Positions 45,118 through 52,293 of a stretch of DNA of 64,000 bases are shown here, in pieces. This DNA is from Fuerstiella sp041398845 (lineage in GTDB: Bacteria; Planctomycetota; Planctomycetia; Planctomycetales; Planctomycetaceae): positions 161,959 through 225,958 of the forward strand of contig JAWKTZ010000013.1 of assembly GCA_041398845.1 (NCBI GenBank), given 5' to 3'. Within the stretch, counting starts at the first letter, position 1. Each line of letters starts with the position of its first letter. Under the pieces are notes generated by a model. That model saw nothing but the letters and a program-made list of their open reading frames with translations, had not been told where the DNA came from and searched no databases. The position numbers were made by a program, and so were the translations under genes.

Positions 45118-45248
45118 GTAAAACCCTGCCGCAGGGGCGGCACGGGGTTCGTCGAGGCCATGATGTTGTCTACAATTCGGCCTGCGAACGTATTTCCATT
45201 CTTCCTCATCTGCTGCAGCACGCTGTGGACAATGGGGTCAGGTTCATT

Positions 45249-45671
45249 ATGACATCATCGTTTGAAACGTCTCGTCGCGTCGAATTCTGTGAGACCGACA
45301 TGGCGGGAATCGTGCATTTTTCCAACTTCTATCGCTGGATGGAACAGGCGGAACATGAATTCTTCCGTTCTCTGGGACTGACGATCGTGAATCATCAGAG
45401 CGATGGGACGTCAATCGGCTGGCCGCGAGTTTCGGCCAACTGCCGCTTTGAATCGCCGGCAAAGTATGAAGACATTCTGGACATCCGTCTGACCGTGCAG
45501 CGAATTGGTGTCAAGTCGCTGACATATGATGTGCGGTTCAGTGTGGCGGGACGACCGGTGGCCAATGGCACCATGAAGACGGTCTGCTGCACCATTGCTC
45601 CCGGCCACGGCCTGCGTTCCATCGAAATTCCCGAAGAGTACACTTCGAAGCTCAGCGAACATTCTCAGTAA
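45249..45671 (+). CDS. Acyl-CoA thioesterase, YbgC/FadM-like hotdog protein
   Basis: A 140-residue 4-hydroxybenzoyl-CoA-thioesterase-fold protein. The catalytic motif is ETDMAGIVHFSNFYRWMEQA (Asp, then H-x-x-N/F-Y). The second half includes RFESPAKYEDILDIRLTVQR and the central strand LTYDVRFSV. ATG 45249 is the natural start; an in-frame GTG 24 bases upstream is less likely. It hydrolyses acyl-CoA or related thioesters in the cytoplasm. It is 15 bp upstream of the ABC ATPase. Confidence 0.85.
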   Translation: MTSSFETSRRVEFCETDMAGIVHFSNFYRWMEQAEHEFFRSLGLTIVNHQSDGTSIGWPRVSANCRFESPAKYEDILDIRLTVQRIGVKSLTYDVRFSVAGRPVANGTMKTVCCTIAPGHGLRSIEIPEEYTSKLSEHSQ

Positions 45672-45686
45672 ATCGAAATCACCGAC

Positions 45687-46376
45687 ATGCCCATCGTTCT
45701 GCAGATGCACAATGTCCGCCGCACGTTCCCCACAGCTCGCGGCGATCTCACAATCCTCGACAACGTCAACCTGACTCTCACGTCTGGTGCGGCTGTGGCA
45801 TTGCGCGGCCCCTCCGGATGCGGCAAGAGCACGCTGCTGCATATTGCGGGAACGCTGGACAAACCGACATCGGGGATCGTTACGATTCTGGATCAGAATC
45901 CGTGGGAGCTTTCCGAATCCAGTCTGGCGGCCTTTCGCAACCGACACATTGGCTTCATTTTTCAGGAACATCAACTGCTGCCTCAGTGCAGTGTTCTGGA
46001 AAATGTTCTGTTGCCGGCATTGGCCGGTTTCCCTGTGGACCGCAGGGAAGTGCAGCAGCGAGCCGACCAGTTGCTGGAACAGGTGGGCCTGCAGGACCGC
46101 AGAACTCACCGCCCCGCAGCGCTGTCCGGAGGCGAACGACAGCGAGTGGCCGTATGCCGTGCTCTGGTTCTGCAGCCTTCACTGCTGCTGGCCGATGAAC
46201 CCACCGGAAATCTGGACCCCGTCACCGCCGAAACCATCGGACACCTGCTGCTGAAGCTCGCCGCTGATCACGATGCTGCCCTGTTATGCGTGACTCACAG
46301 TGACCAGCTTGCCACTGAATTCTCTGACACCGTTCAACTTCATGATCGGCAGGTGGAATTCAGTACCGTCGCATAG
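45687..46376 (+). CDS. ABC transporter ATP-binding protein, LolD/MacB type
   Basis: A 229-residue ATPase of the LolD/FtsE/MacB group. Walker A is RGPSGCGKSTLL, the Q-loop is FIFQEHQLLPQ, the signature is ALSGGERQRVAVCRAL, Walker B is LLLADEPTGNLD, and the H-loop is CVTHS. No permease gene of the MacB/LolC type follows here, so its partner must be encoded elsewhere. Lipoprotein export or a similar mechanotransmission function is the family expectation. Confidence 0.9.
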   Translation: MPIVLQMHNVRRTFPTARGDLTILDNVNLTLTSGAAVALRGPSGCGKSTLLHIAGTLDKPTSGIVTILDQNPWELSESSLAAFRNRHIGFIFQEHQLLPQCSVLENVLLPALAGFPVDRREVQQRADQLLEQVGLQDRRTHRPAALSGGERQRVAVCRALVLQPSLLLADEPTGNLDPVTAETIGHLLLKLAADHDAALLCVTHSDQLATEFSDTVQLHDRQVEFSTVA

Positions 46377-46379
46377 ATA

Positions 46380-46479
46380 GAGGCTATCTGAAAAAGGGGT
46401 CTGACCCTTTGGAGGGCGGTAAATTTGCAGTCAATACGGCTGCCCGGAGAGGGTCAGACCCCTTTTTCAGATAGCCTCC
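46380..46479. repeat. Palindromic GGGGTCTGACCC repeat, copy A3
   Basis: Full-length copy: GAGGCTATCTGAAAAAGGGG at the left and the exact complement CCCCTTTTTCAGATAGCCTC at the right, with GGTCTGACC/GGTCAGACC arms. It begins four bases after the LolD-like stop codon, so its hairpin may serve as the transcript 3' end. Confidence 0.92.
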
Positions 46480-46512
46480 AGGGCCAACGGCAGGTCAGAA
46501 TTGACCGGCCGA

Positions 46513-46545
46513 ACTTCGTAGAACGGCCTTTTCAGGCCGTTCGGA
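46513..46545. repeat. Half copy of the GTAGGAC palindromic element (C2)
   Basis: CGTAGAACGGCCTTTTCAGG followed by CCGTTC is a single hairpin related to the arms of copy C1 at 32764-32837. No gene was seen between here and 46591. Confidence 0.6.
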
Positions 46546-46591
46546 ATCGGTACCGCCGAAGCCTCTGTCCCTCGATGCCGAACGCGTCACG

Positions 46592-46681
46592 AAAAAGAGC
46601 GTCTCAGGTTACCCTGAGACGCTCGGTCCGGATGGACGGGTAGGCGGGCCATTGCTTCCCGTCCGGGACTGCCAGAGTATA
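46592..46681 (-). ncRNA. Candidate small RNA with intrinsic terminator
   Basis: On the minus strand a hairpin GAGCGTCTCAGG/CCTGAGACGCTC (46597-46624) is followed by TTTTTC, a textbook Rho-independent terminator. About 60 bases upstream a TATACT box (46676-46681) could be a -10 element. The bases between form a second stem, GGACGGG/CCCGTCC. No protein gene ends here on this strand, because the M28 peptidase already has its own terminator at 46863-46897, so a short independent transcript of about 75 nt is plausible. No good -35 box was found. The rest of 46682-46862 shows nothing recognisable. Confidence 0.4.
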
Positions 46682-46862
46682 TCGGCATAGCCCATACCAA
46701 TGGTGAACAAATACAACGTCCAACATGGGGATTGATATTTTCCTTGGCTAATGGCGAGAACCCGCCTTCTCATTCTGGAAACTGTCCGAATCCGCTACAT
46801 TCCGACGACGGGGATGTCCTGAAGTGCAGCAGTTCGCGTAGCCTGCTTTGTCCGTGTGCAAG

Positions 46863-46897
46863 AAAAACGCCCTATCGGCATGATCTGCCGATAGGGC
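46863..46897 (-). terminator. Rho-independent terminator of the M28 peptidase gene
   Basis: Read on the minus strand: a perfect 12-bp stem GCCCTATCGGCA/TGCCGATAGGGC with a five-base loop, followed by GTTTTTC. It lies about 65 bases after the stop codon of the gene 46962-48893. Confidence 0.9.
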
Positions 46898-46961
46898 GGG
46901 TTGTGACTGGTTTGAAATGAACGCAACGTCTGTCAACGTGCCTCCAATGTATCGGAGATCT

Positions 46962-48893
46962 TCAGCGTGGAGCCCCCAGCGTTGCGTTCAACACGAGTTC
47001 TTCTCCGTTGCGCCGGACCGACAGTGGAATCTCCTGGCCCGCGTTGCTCTGCATCAGGAATCGCAGCAGGTCCGGATAGTCGGTGACCGAAGTTGAACCC
47101 GCTTTCAGGATCACATCGCCGACCTGGAGTCCACTGCGTCTGGCTGGACTTTCCGGCCGCACGCCCTGAATGGGAACGCCTGCTTCCCCGCGATCCGCTC
47201 CCAGGTTCGGAATGATTCCAAGGTACGGAATTTTGGTGGCACGTCCGTTTCGAGACACTTGTCGGAACTCCGGTGCCACCGGAAGGTTGACGATGTCGTT
47301 CAGAATTCGCTCGCTCAGGTCCACCACTGAAACCACTCCCGGCACGTTGATTTGTTCGAAGTCATCATCCGGCGTGTGATAGCGTGACGTGATTCCGGTG
47401 AAGCAGAACATGACCGGAATATTTTTGCGAAAAAACGGGAGGTGGTCGCTGCCTCCAAACGGATTCGTCACGATGGTCACATCCAGTTCTGACGCCTCAT
47501 CCGCCGCCTGAACGATGTCCGCAAATTCAATGGCCGTCGCCACGCCGTTGACTTCCACTTTGTTGTCACGCAGCGTTCCGATCATGTCGAAGTTCAGCAT
47601 CGTGACTGTCTTCTCCAGAGGAAACGCCGGATTCTTCACATAGTAGCCGCTGCCCAGCAGACCTTTTTCTTCACCGGAAAAGCAGATAAACACGATGCGT
47701 CGCTTCGGCTTTGGCCCGGCCGTCATTCGACGGATCAGTTCCAGCACGGCAGCCGTTCCGGTGGCATTATCGTCGGCTCCGTTGTGAATTTCTCCCTTGC
47801 GATCTGGAGAACGCGAACCGTAACCACCGAAGCCGAGATGATCGTAGTGGGCTCCAACCACGACCGTTTCGTCTGCCAGAGCTCCTTCGCCTTCGAGAAC
47901 TCCCACAAGGTTGTACGCCGTGACCGACTGCGTATCGAAGTGAGTCCGGACTTCTGCGGACCAGCCGGTAAGCGGCTGTGAGACCGGCTGCAGGTTGGCG
48001 TCGATGAACTCACCCACTTGCGCCAGGTTGCTCAGCGTCAGCACTTCTCCGTTGTGGCGAACCTTCAGCGGCGTTGTTTTCAGCAGCCCGTTGATGACGG
48101 CCTGAGTGATATGAGCAAACGGAACACCCACTTCCTGATTGCCGAAGCCGTGTGGAGGCGTGAGTTCATCCGTTTTTGATGTCGCGGTCGTATAGGGATC
48201 GTTCACAAACAGGATGCCCGCGACGTTGTGCTCACGAGCCAGTTGCAGTTTGCGATCGATGAAGGCGTGAGAACTGGTTTTGGTGCCTTCGAACGAAGTT
48301 CCCTTGCCATCCATGTTCGGTTCGCGACGGATCATCACCACCACTTTGCCCGCGACATCCAGACTGGCATAGTCGTCGTAGCTGTCGTCTTTCGATGTGA
48401 TGCCGTAACCGACAAACACCAGTTCTCCGGTGCCGCGACCATTCATTCCTCGACGCAGCGGCTGGAAATCGCTACCGACACTCAGGCGAATGGTCTGTCC
48501 GTCCGAATTCGTCAGCACGACATCCGTGTCGGCCGTGATGTCGGTTTTACCAACCGCAATTTCAAACGGCTGTTTATAACTGCCATCAGGCATCCCCGGT
48601 TTCAGACCATGCCGAACGTATTCTTCCAGAATCCTGTCTGCTGCCAGTTGAATGCCCCTGGTTTCAATGCCTCGGCCCTGCAGCTCATCGGAAGCAAAAT
48701 AACGAATGTCATCACCCACTCGTTCAATCACGGCCGCTCGGGACACCGCTTTGTGACTCGGTTCTTTCGCCGAAACCGAATGGAAACCGATTCCGCAACC
48801 CAGCAACACCACGATTGCGGCCATCGGAATGGACGCGACGAACCTCACGGCCGCAGCCTTCCAGACGGGAGCAGCAGAAAAACGTTCAGACAT
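46962..48893 (-). CDS. M28-family metallopeptidase with PA and PDZ domains
   Basis: A 643-residue exported aminopeptidase-like protein. AAGGG precedes ATG 48893, and an N-terminal membrane or signal segment is at SIPMAAIVVLLGCGIGF. A PA domain is inserted at about residues 150-290 (TGELVFVGYGITSKDDSYDD). The peptidase core has zinc ligands in GAHYDHLGFGG, HNGADDNATGTA and FICFSGEEKGLLGS, plus MLNFDMIG and FGGSDHLPFF. A C-terminal PDZ domain runs from about 545 (YLGIIPNLGADRGEAGVPIQ ... GLQVGDVILKAG). It is expected to trim peptides in the periplasm. Confidence 0.93.
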   Translation of the reverse strand: MSERFSAAPVWKAAAVRFVASIPMAAIVVLLGCGIGFHSVSAKEPSHKAVSRAAVIERVGDDIRYFASDELQGRGIETRGIQLAADRILEEYVRHGLKPGMPDGSYKQPFEIAVGKTDITADTDVVLTNSDGQTIRLSVGSDFQPLRRGMNGRGTGELVFVGYGITSKDDSYDDYASLDVAGKVVVMIRREPNMDGKGTSFEGTKTSSHAFIDRKLQLAREHNVAGILFVNDPYTTATSKTDELTPPHGFGNQEVGVPFAHITQAVINGLLKTTPLKVRHNGEVLTLSNLAQVGEFIDANLQPVSQPLTGWSAEVRTHFDTQSVTAYNLVGVLEGEGALADETVVVGAHYDHLGFGGYGSRSPDRKGEIHNGADDNATGTAAVLELIRRMTAGPKPKRRIVFICFSGEEKGLLGSGYYVKNPAFPLEKTVTMLNFDMIGTLRDNKVEVNGVATAIEFADIVQAADEASELDVTIVTNPFGGSDHLPFFRKNIPVMFCFTGITSRYHTPDDDFEQINVPGVVSVVDLSERILNDIVNLPVAPEFRQVSRNGRATKIPYLGIIPNLGADRGEAGVPIQGVRPESPARRSGLQVGDVILKAGSTSVTDYPDLLRFLMQSNAGQEIPLSVRRNGEELVLNATLGAPR

Positions 48894-49101
48894 AGCGACC
48901 CTTCAACAGGCAGAGTGTGGCGGACCAGCGTTTTATAGGTTGACGTCCGGAAAACGATAAATTTCAATCCGTCATTCCAACTCACATTTCCCCGAATTGA
49001 CCGTCATCGCACGACCAGGCAAACGTCAAACATCGGTTCAGATGGCCTGAAAACCGTCCGGGATTGTCTCCCGATGTGTTGGATCCCGGTGACTGAGTTT
49101 T

Positions 49102-50979
49102 CTAAGACCCCAGCTCGACAATCTGCAGCAGTTGAGCTTTCTGGACATCGGCCACTTCGCTGTGGCACGCCGCCTGACCCTGATCAGCACCCATTTTCTT
49201 CTGTGTCTTGGTCGCCAGACGATGCACCTCTTCAGGACTCAGCACACCCCGCTTTTCCAGAATCTCTTTCTGTTCCGGAGTCAACGCAGCGCTGACTTTG
49301 GCGTTGTCCCACTTGAATTCCTCCACCTTGCCGCTGGCAAACTGCTGGATCTCTTTGCTGATCCGTACGCTGCACCAGTCGTGCCCGCACATCGCGCAGA
49401 AGTCGGTGTCCACGTCCAGGTCTTCGTCGTGATACGCTCGAGCCACATCCGGATCAAAGCTCAGATCAAAATGCTTCTGCCAGTTCAACGCGGCACGGGC
49501 TCGAGTCAGTTCGTCGTCGCGGTCACGAGTTCCCGGAATTCCCAGAGCCACATCGGCAGCATGAGCGGCAATTTTGTATGCGACGCAGCCCTGCTTCACG
49601 TCGTCTTTTTTGGGAAGCCCAAGATGTTCCTTGGGAGTCACATAGCACAGCATGCTGGCTCCGTGCCATGCCGCATTGGTCGCTCCGATGCAACTGGTGA
49701 TGTGGTCATAGCCTGGAAAGATGTCGGTGACCAGTGGTCCCAGCACGTAAAAGGGAGCCCCGTGACACAGGTGCCGCTGCAGCTTCATGTTGAATTCAAT
49801 CTGATCCAGCGGCACATGGCCCGGACCTTCCACCATCACCTGCACGCCCCTGCGCCACGCGCGTTCGGTCAGTTCACCCAACGTCGACAGTTCGGCAAGC
49901 TGAGCCAGGTCCGTGGCATCTGCCAGACCGCCGGGTCGCAGACCATCGCCGATACTGAACGTGACGTCTGCTTCCCGCATCACATCGCAGATGTCTTCCC
50001 ACAAGGTGTACATCAGGTTCTGTCGGTCGTGGTGAATCATCCACTTCGCCAGCAGCGAACCTCCACGGCTGACGATACCGATCAGTCGTTCCGCAACCAG
50101 AGGCAGATGTTCCCGCAGCACGCCGGCATGAATTGTGAAGTAGTCGACTCCCTGAGCCGCCTGATGCCGCAGAGTATCAAGGATGATTTCAGCGTTCAGG
50201 TCTTCAATTCTGCGACCGATGATCATGGAATAGATCGGCACTGTTCCGATGGGCACCGTGCTGTTTTCGATGATCGCCTGACGGCAGGCATCCAGATCGC
50301 CACCCGTCGACAGGTCCATTACCGTGTCGGCTCCCCAGCGCTCCGCCCACTGCAGTTTTTCGACCTCTTCATCCGTGCCCGAAGATACCGGAGACGCTCC
50401 CATGTTGGCGTTGACCTTGGTCTTCGACGCGCGACCAATCGCCATGGGGTCAAGGTTGAAACGCAGATGGTTCCTGTTGGCCGGAATGACCATTCGTCCG
50501 GCCGCCACTTCATCTCGCACCTGTTCTGCGGTGAGATGACCTTCCCGATCAGCAACTCGCAGCATTTCCGGAGTCACAATTCCCATGCGAGCGGCCTCAA
50601 GCTGCGTGACGGGGTGAAAGCCGACCGGTGGCTGCCACGCATCAGCACATTCGTAGTTGGTTTCAAAGCCGGGTTTGCGAGTCCAGTCGGTCGGCATGAA
50701 ATCCCACGCGGTCTTGTCCGACGGACACGGCATGCCGGCGGTGTCGGGCGATGAATACGTCAATGCCCCCGCACGCCCTGCGGCGATTCGAGGAGCCTGA
50801 GCGAAACTGCCGGGAGTGGTTCCGGCGTGAGTACTGCTGGGATCGTCGGCCTGAATTTCGGGAAGAAACGTGCGTACTCGTTCCAGGTGGTCGATTGTCA
50901 TCTGTGAAAAACCTGATTTCTGCAGACCTGCCGCTGACTTTCGCAACGGATTAACGGGAATGCTGAGAATCGTAGTCAT
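49102..50979 (-). CDS. thiC: Phosphomethylpyrimidine synthase ThiC
   Basis: A radical-SAM enzyme converting aminoimidazole ribotide to the thiamine pyrimidine. The C-terminal cluster motif is CAMCGHDWC. The core has NANMGASPVSSG, WGADTVMDLSTGGDL, VPIGTVPIYSMI, DYFTIHAGV, SIGDGLRPGG and VEGPGHVPLDQIEFN. ThiC-like sequence starts near TQLEAARMGIVTPEML, so the first 110 or so residues are a non-conserved leader. ATG 50979 is taken, with ATG 50901 as an alternative. No minus-strand TPP riboswitch (CUGAGA ... ACCUGAUCUGG) was found upstream. Palindromic repeats A4 and A5 lie beyond the 5' end. Confidence 0.95.
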   Translation of the reverse strand: MTTILSIPVNPLRKSAAGLQKSGFSQMTIDHLERVRTFLPEIQADDPSSTHAGTTPGSFAQAPRIAAGRAGALTYSSPDTAGMPCPSDKTAWDFMPTDWTRKPGFETNYECADAWQPPVGFHPVTQLEAARMGIVTPEMLRVADREGHLTAEQVRDEVAAGRMVIPANRNHLRFNLDPMAIGRASKTKVNANMGASPVSSGTDEEVEKLQWAERWGADTVMDLSTGGDLDACRQAIIENSTVPIGTVPIYSMIIGRRIEDLNAEIILDTLRHQAAQGVDYFTIHAGVLREHLPLVAERLIGIVSRGGSLLAKWMIHHDRQNLMYTLWEDICDVMREADVTFSIGDGLRPGGLADATDLAQLAELSTLGELTERAWRRGVQVMVEGPGHVPLDQIEFNMKLQRHLCHGAPFYVLGPLVTDIFPGYDHITSCIGATNAAWHGASMLCYVTPKEHLGLPKKDDVKQGCVAYKIAAHAADVALGIPGTRDRDDELTRARAALNWQKHFDLSFDPDVARAYHDEDLDVDTDFCAMCGHDWCSVRISKEIQQFASGKVEEFKWDNAKVSAALTPEQKEILEKRGVLSPEEVHRLATKTQKKMGADQGQAACHSEVADVQKAQLLQIVELGS

Positions 50980-51283
50980 CGGAGCCGGGAATGCAATTGG
51001 TAATACTGGAACGCTGCTGACACTCGCCATTCCGAGGCGGCCGTCTCCCCGTTCCGGAATGAAGATGAACGAAGTTCCATGTAAGCCATGACTGCACTGA
51101 CCAACATTTGGGGGGCTCCGTAAGGGCCGTAACGGAGCCGTTGAGTCGCCACCGTTCAAACCGGTCTGCCAGGCAATGCCCGGCGTCGCAGTGAGCGTTC
51201 ATGACCTGGTGCCGATCACCCGGCAGAAGTGACCTCATTGGTTTCGAGCGTCAACATTTTTCGCTGCTTCACGTGGTGCCTTA

Positions 51284-51409
51284 GAGGTGATCTGAAAAAG
51301 GGGCAGTCCCGGGCCAGACCCTTTGGAGTTCAGATTCTTTGGAGGTCAGCCGGAATGACAGTGAAAACGGCTGCCCGGAGAGGGACAGCCCGCTTCTTCA
51401 GATCACCTC
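51284..51409. repeat. Palindromic repeat, diverged copy A4
   Basis: Ends GAGGTGATCTGAAAAAGGGG and its complement (TTCAGATCACCTC), with GGCTGCCCGGAGAGGGACAG inside. Both ends carry the same substitution (GTGATC instead of GCTATC), so the two arms have changed together, as expected if pairing is maintained. It has a longer centre than the other copies. Confidence 0.85.
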
Positions 51410-51563
51410 CAGCCGATTCCCGCATGGGGGACAACGGAAATAGCAGTGTTGCTTCAGCCTCCCGTGGTGTGTGTGTACCATTAGCCCCGAAACCGGCGTC
51501 TCATAAAAAATGCGGGCGCTTGTCACGATCTGACTAACCTCAAGGTTATCGTGTTGGAAACTC

Positions 51564-51662
51564 GAGGCTATCTGAAAAAGGGGTCTGACCCTCTCCGGGC
51601 AGCCGTATCGACTGAAATTTCGCTGCCCCCCAAAGGGTCAGACCCCTTTTTCAGATGGCCTC
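51564..51662. repeat. Palindromic GGGGTCTGACCC repeat, copy A5
   Basis: GAGGCTATCTGAAAAAGGGG at the left and CCCCTTTTTCAGATGGCCTC at the right (one mismatch). The inside resembles copy A1 (TCTCCGGGCAGCCGT). It ends about 90 bases before the small gene at 51755. Confidence 0.9.
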
Positions 51663-51754
51663 TGGCGATGAGTGCTTCGAAATCCCTGATCCCCCAGTGG
51701 CGACGCCTGAAGTTGCTGGCAGACGCAGACACTGGAACACCGTCAAAGAATTGA

Positions 51755-52021
51755 GTGCAGAGATGGAAGTCTCCGTTGAGGCAATTCGCTGTCAACAACA
51801 AACCGTATTCCGCCACCGTGCAGCTCACACTGCATGTCGCTGGACAGGATTACGAGTTGGCAAAAGTCGGCCCGGACCGAGTTTCTCTGCGAAAGCCGAT
51901 CGACCTGCCTCCCTGCGAAGGCATGCTCAGCATCAACATCGACGGCAATATCACCCAGCACACCGTTCGCCTGCCGGAAGGTGCCTCAGCCGAATCGCCA
52001 AGCGTGATGACCAGGCGGTAA
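51755..52021 (+). CDS. Small conserved hypothetical protein
   Basis: An 88-residue protein read from GTG 51755. The body (SATVQLTLHVAGQDYELAKV then GPDRVSLRKPIDLPPCEGML) is a run of alternating beta strands with polar turns and looks genuinely coding, of a type seen in planctomycetes. The last part is DGNITQHTVRLPEGASAES. No function is known. It precedes the cas operon and the crRNA-like element but need not belong to either. The start is uncertain. Confidence 0.55.
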   Translation: MQRWKSPLRQFAVNNKPYSATVQLTLHVAGQDYELAKVGPDRVSLRKPIDLPPCEGMLSINIDGNITQHTVRLPEGASAESPSVMTRR

Positions 52022-52074
52022 CTCGCCCAAGGCGAGGTGGAAGTTGTTTCCCAGCTACATGGTGCAACCAGACA

Positions 52075-52182
52075 CGCTTCATCGCCTTGCGGCATCAACG
52101 CATAAAGTGTTTTTTCGCAACGGCTTGTGGCCTGCACAGTCATTACGTGCTCAACGCCTGCCGGCATTTCACTGCAGGAATG
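52075..52182 (-). ncRNA. Candidate crRNA-like guide (CreR/CreA type): two degenerate CRISPR repeats around a pseudo-spacer
   Basis: Read on the minus strand, 52182-52147 is a degenerate copy of the array repeat. Its last 21 bases (AATGCCGGCAGGCGTTGAGC plus AC) agree with the array repeat at all but three positions. Exactly 72 bases further, 52110-52075 is a weaker copy with the hairpin ATGCC-GCAA-GGCG. The 36-base pseudo-spacer 52146-52111 starts GTAATGACTGTGCAGG. Its first 11 bases match GTAATAACTGT at 52249-52259, immediately before the cas operon, except at position 6. Repeat-spacer-repeat spacing equals that of the array (70-72). This fits a mini-CRISPR whose RNA would direct Cascade to the cas promoter. 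No promoter for it could be defined. Confidence 0.6.
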
Positions 52183-52237
52183 GACAGAAATCCGTCACCT
52201 TTTTGCGCCAAATTACGCGGCTTCAGTGTCCCACTCT

Positions 52238-52284
52238 TTGCAGCGATGGTAATAACTGTTACTCGGGAATACAAGCGGAACTGG
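52238..52284 (+). promoter_or_regulatory. Putative cas-operon promoter and pseudo-spacer target site
   Basis: TGGTAATAA (52247-52255) fits an extended -10 element. A start point near 52262 would give a leader of about 30 bases carrying GGAGG before ATG 52294. The protospacer-like match to the crRNA-like guide begins at 52249, with ATG (52246-52248) in the position of a 5' PAM. Within it, TAACTGTTA (52253-52261) is a perfect palindrome and could also be an operator for a protein repressor. Confidence 0.5.
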
Positions 52285-52293
52285 AGGTGCTTC

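Larger units (their letters stand above)
51160..51754. other. Intergenic region with two palindromic repeats
   Basis: No gene was recognised. The strong inverted repeat GGCTCCGTAAGGGCCGTAAC ending GGAGCC lies just before it, at about 51113-51140. Repeats A4 and A5 fill 51284-51409 and 51564-51662. The stretch 51410-51563 shows nothing recognisable. Confidence 0.6.

Noticed and set aside
51655..52293. Upstream extension of the 174-residue protein's frame
   Set aside because: It overlaps repeat A5, the small gene 51755-52021 and the crRNA-like element; the GGAGG before ATG 52294 marks the real start.
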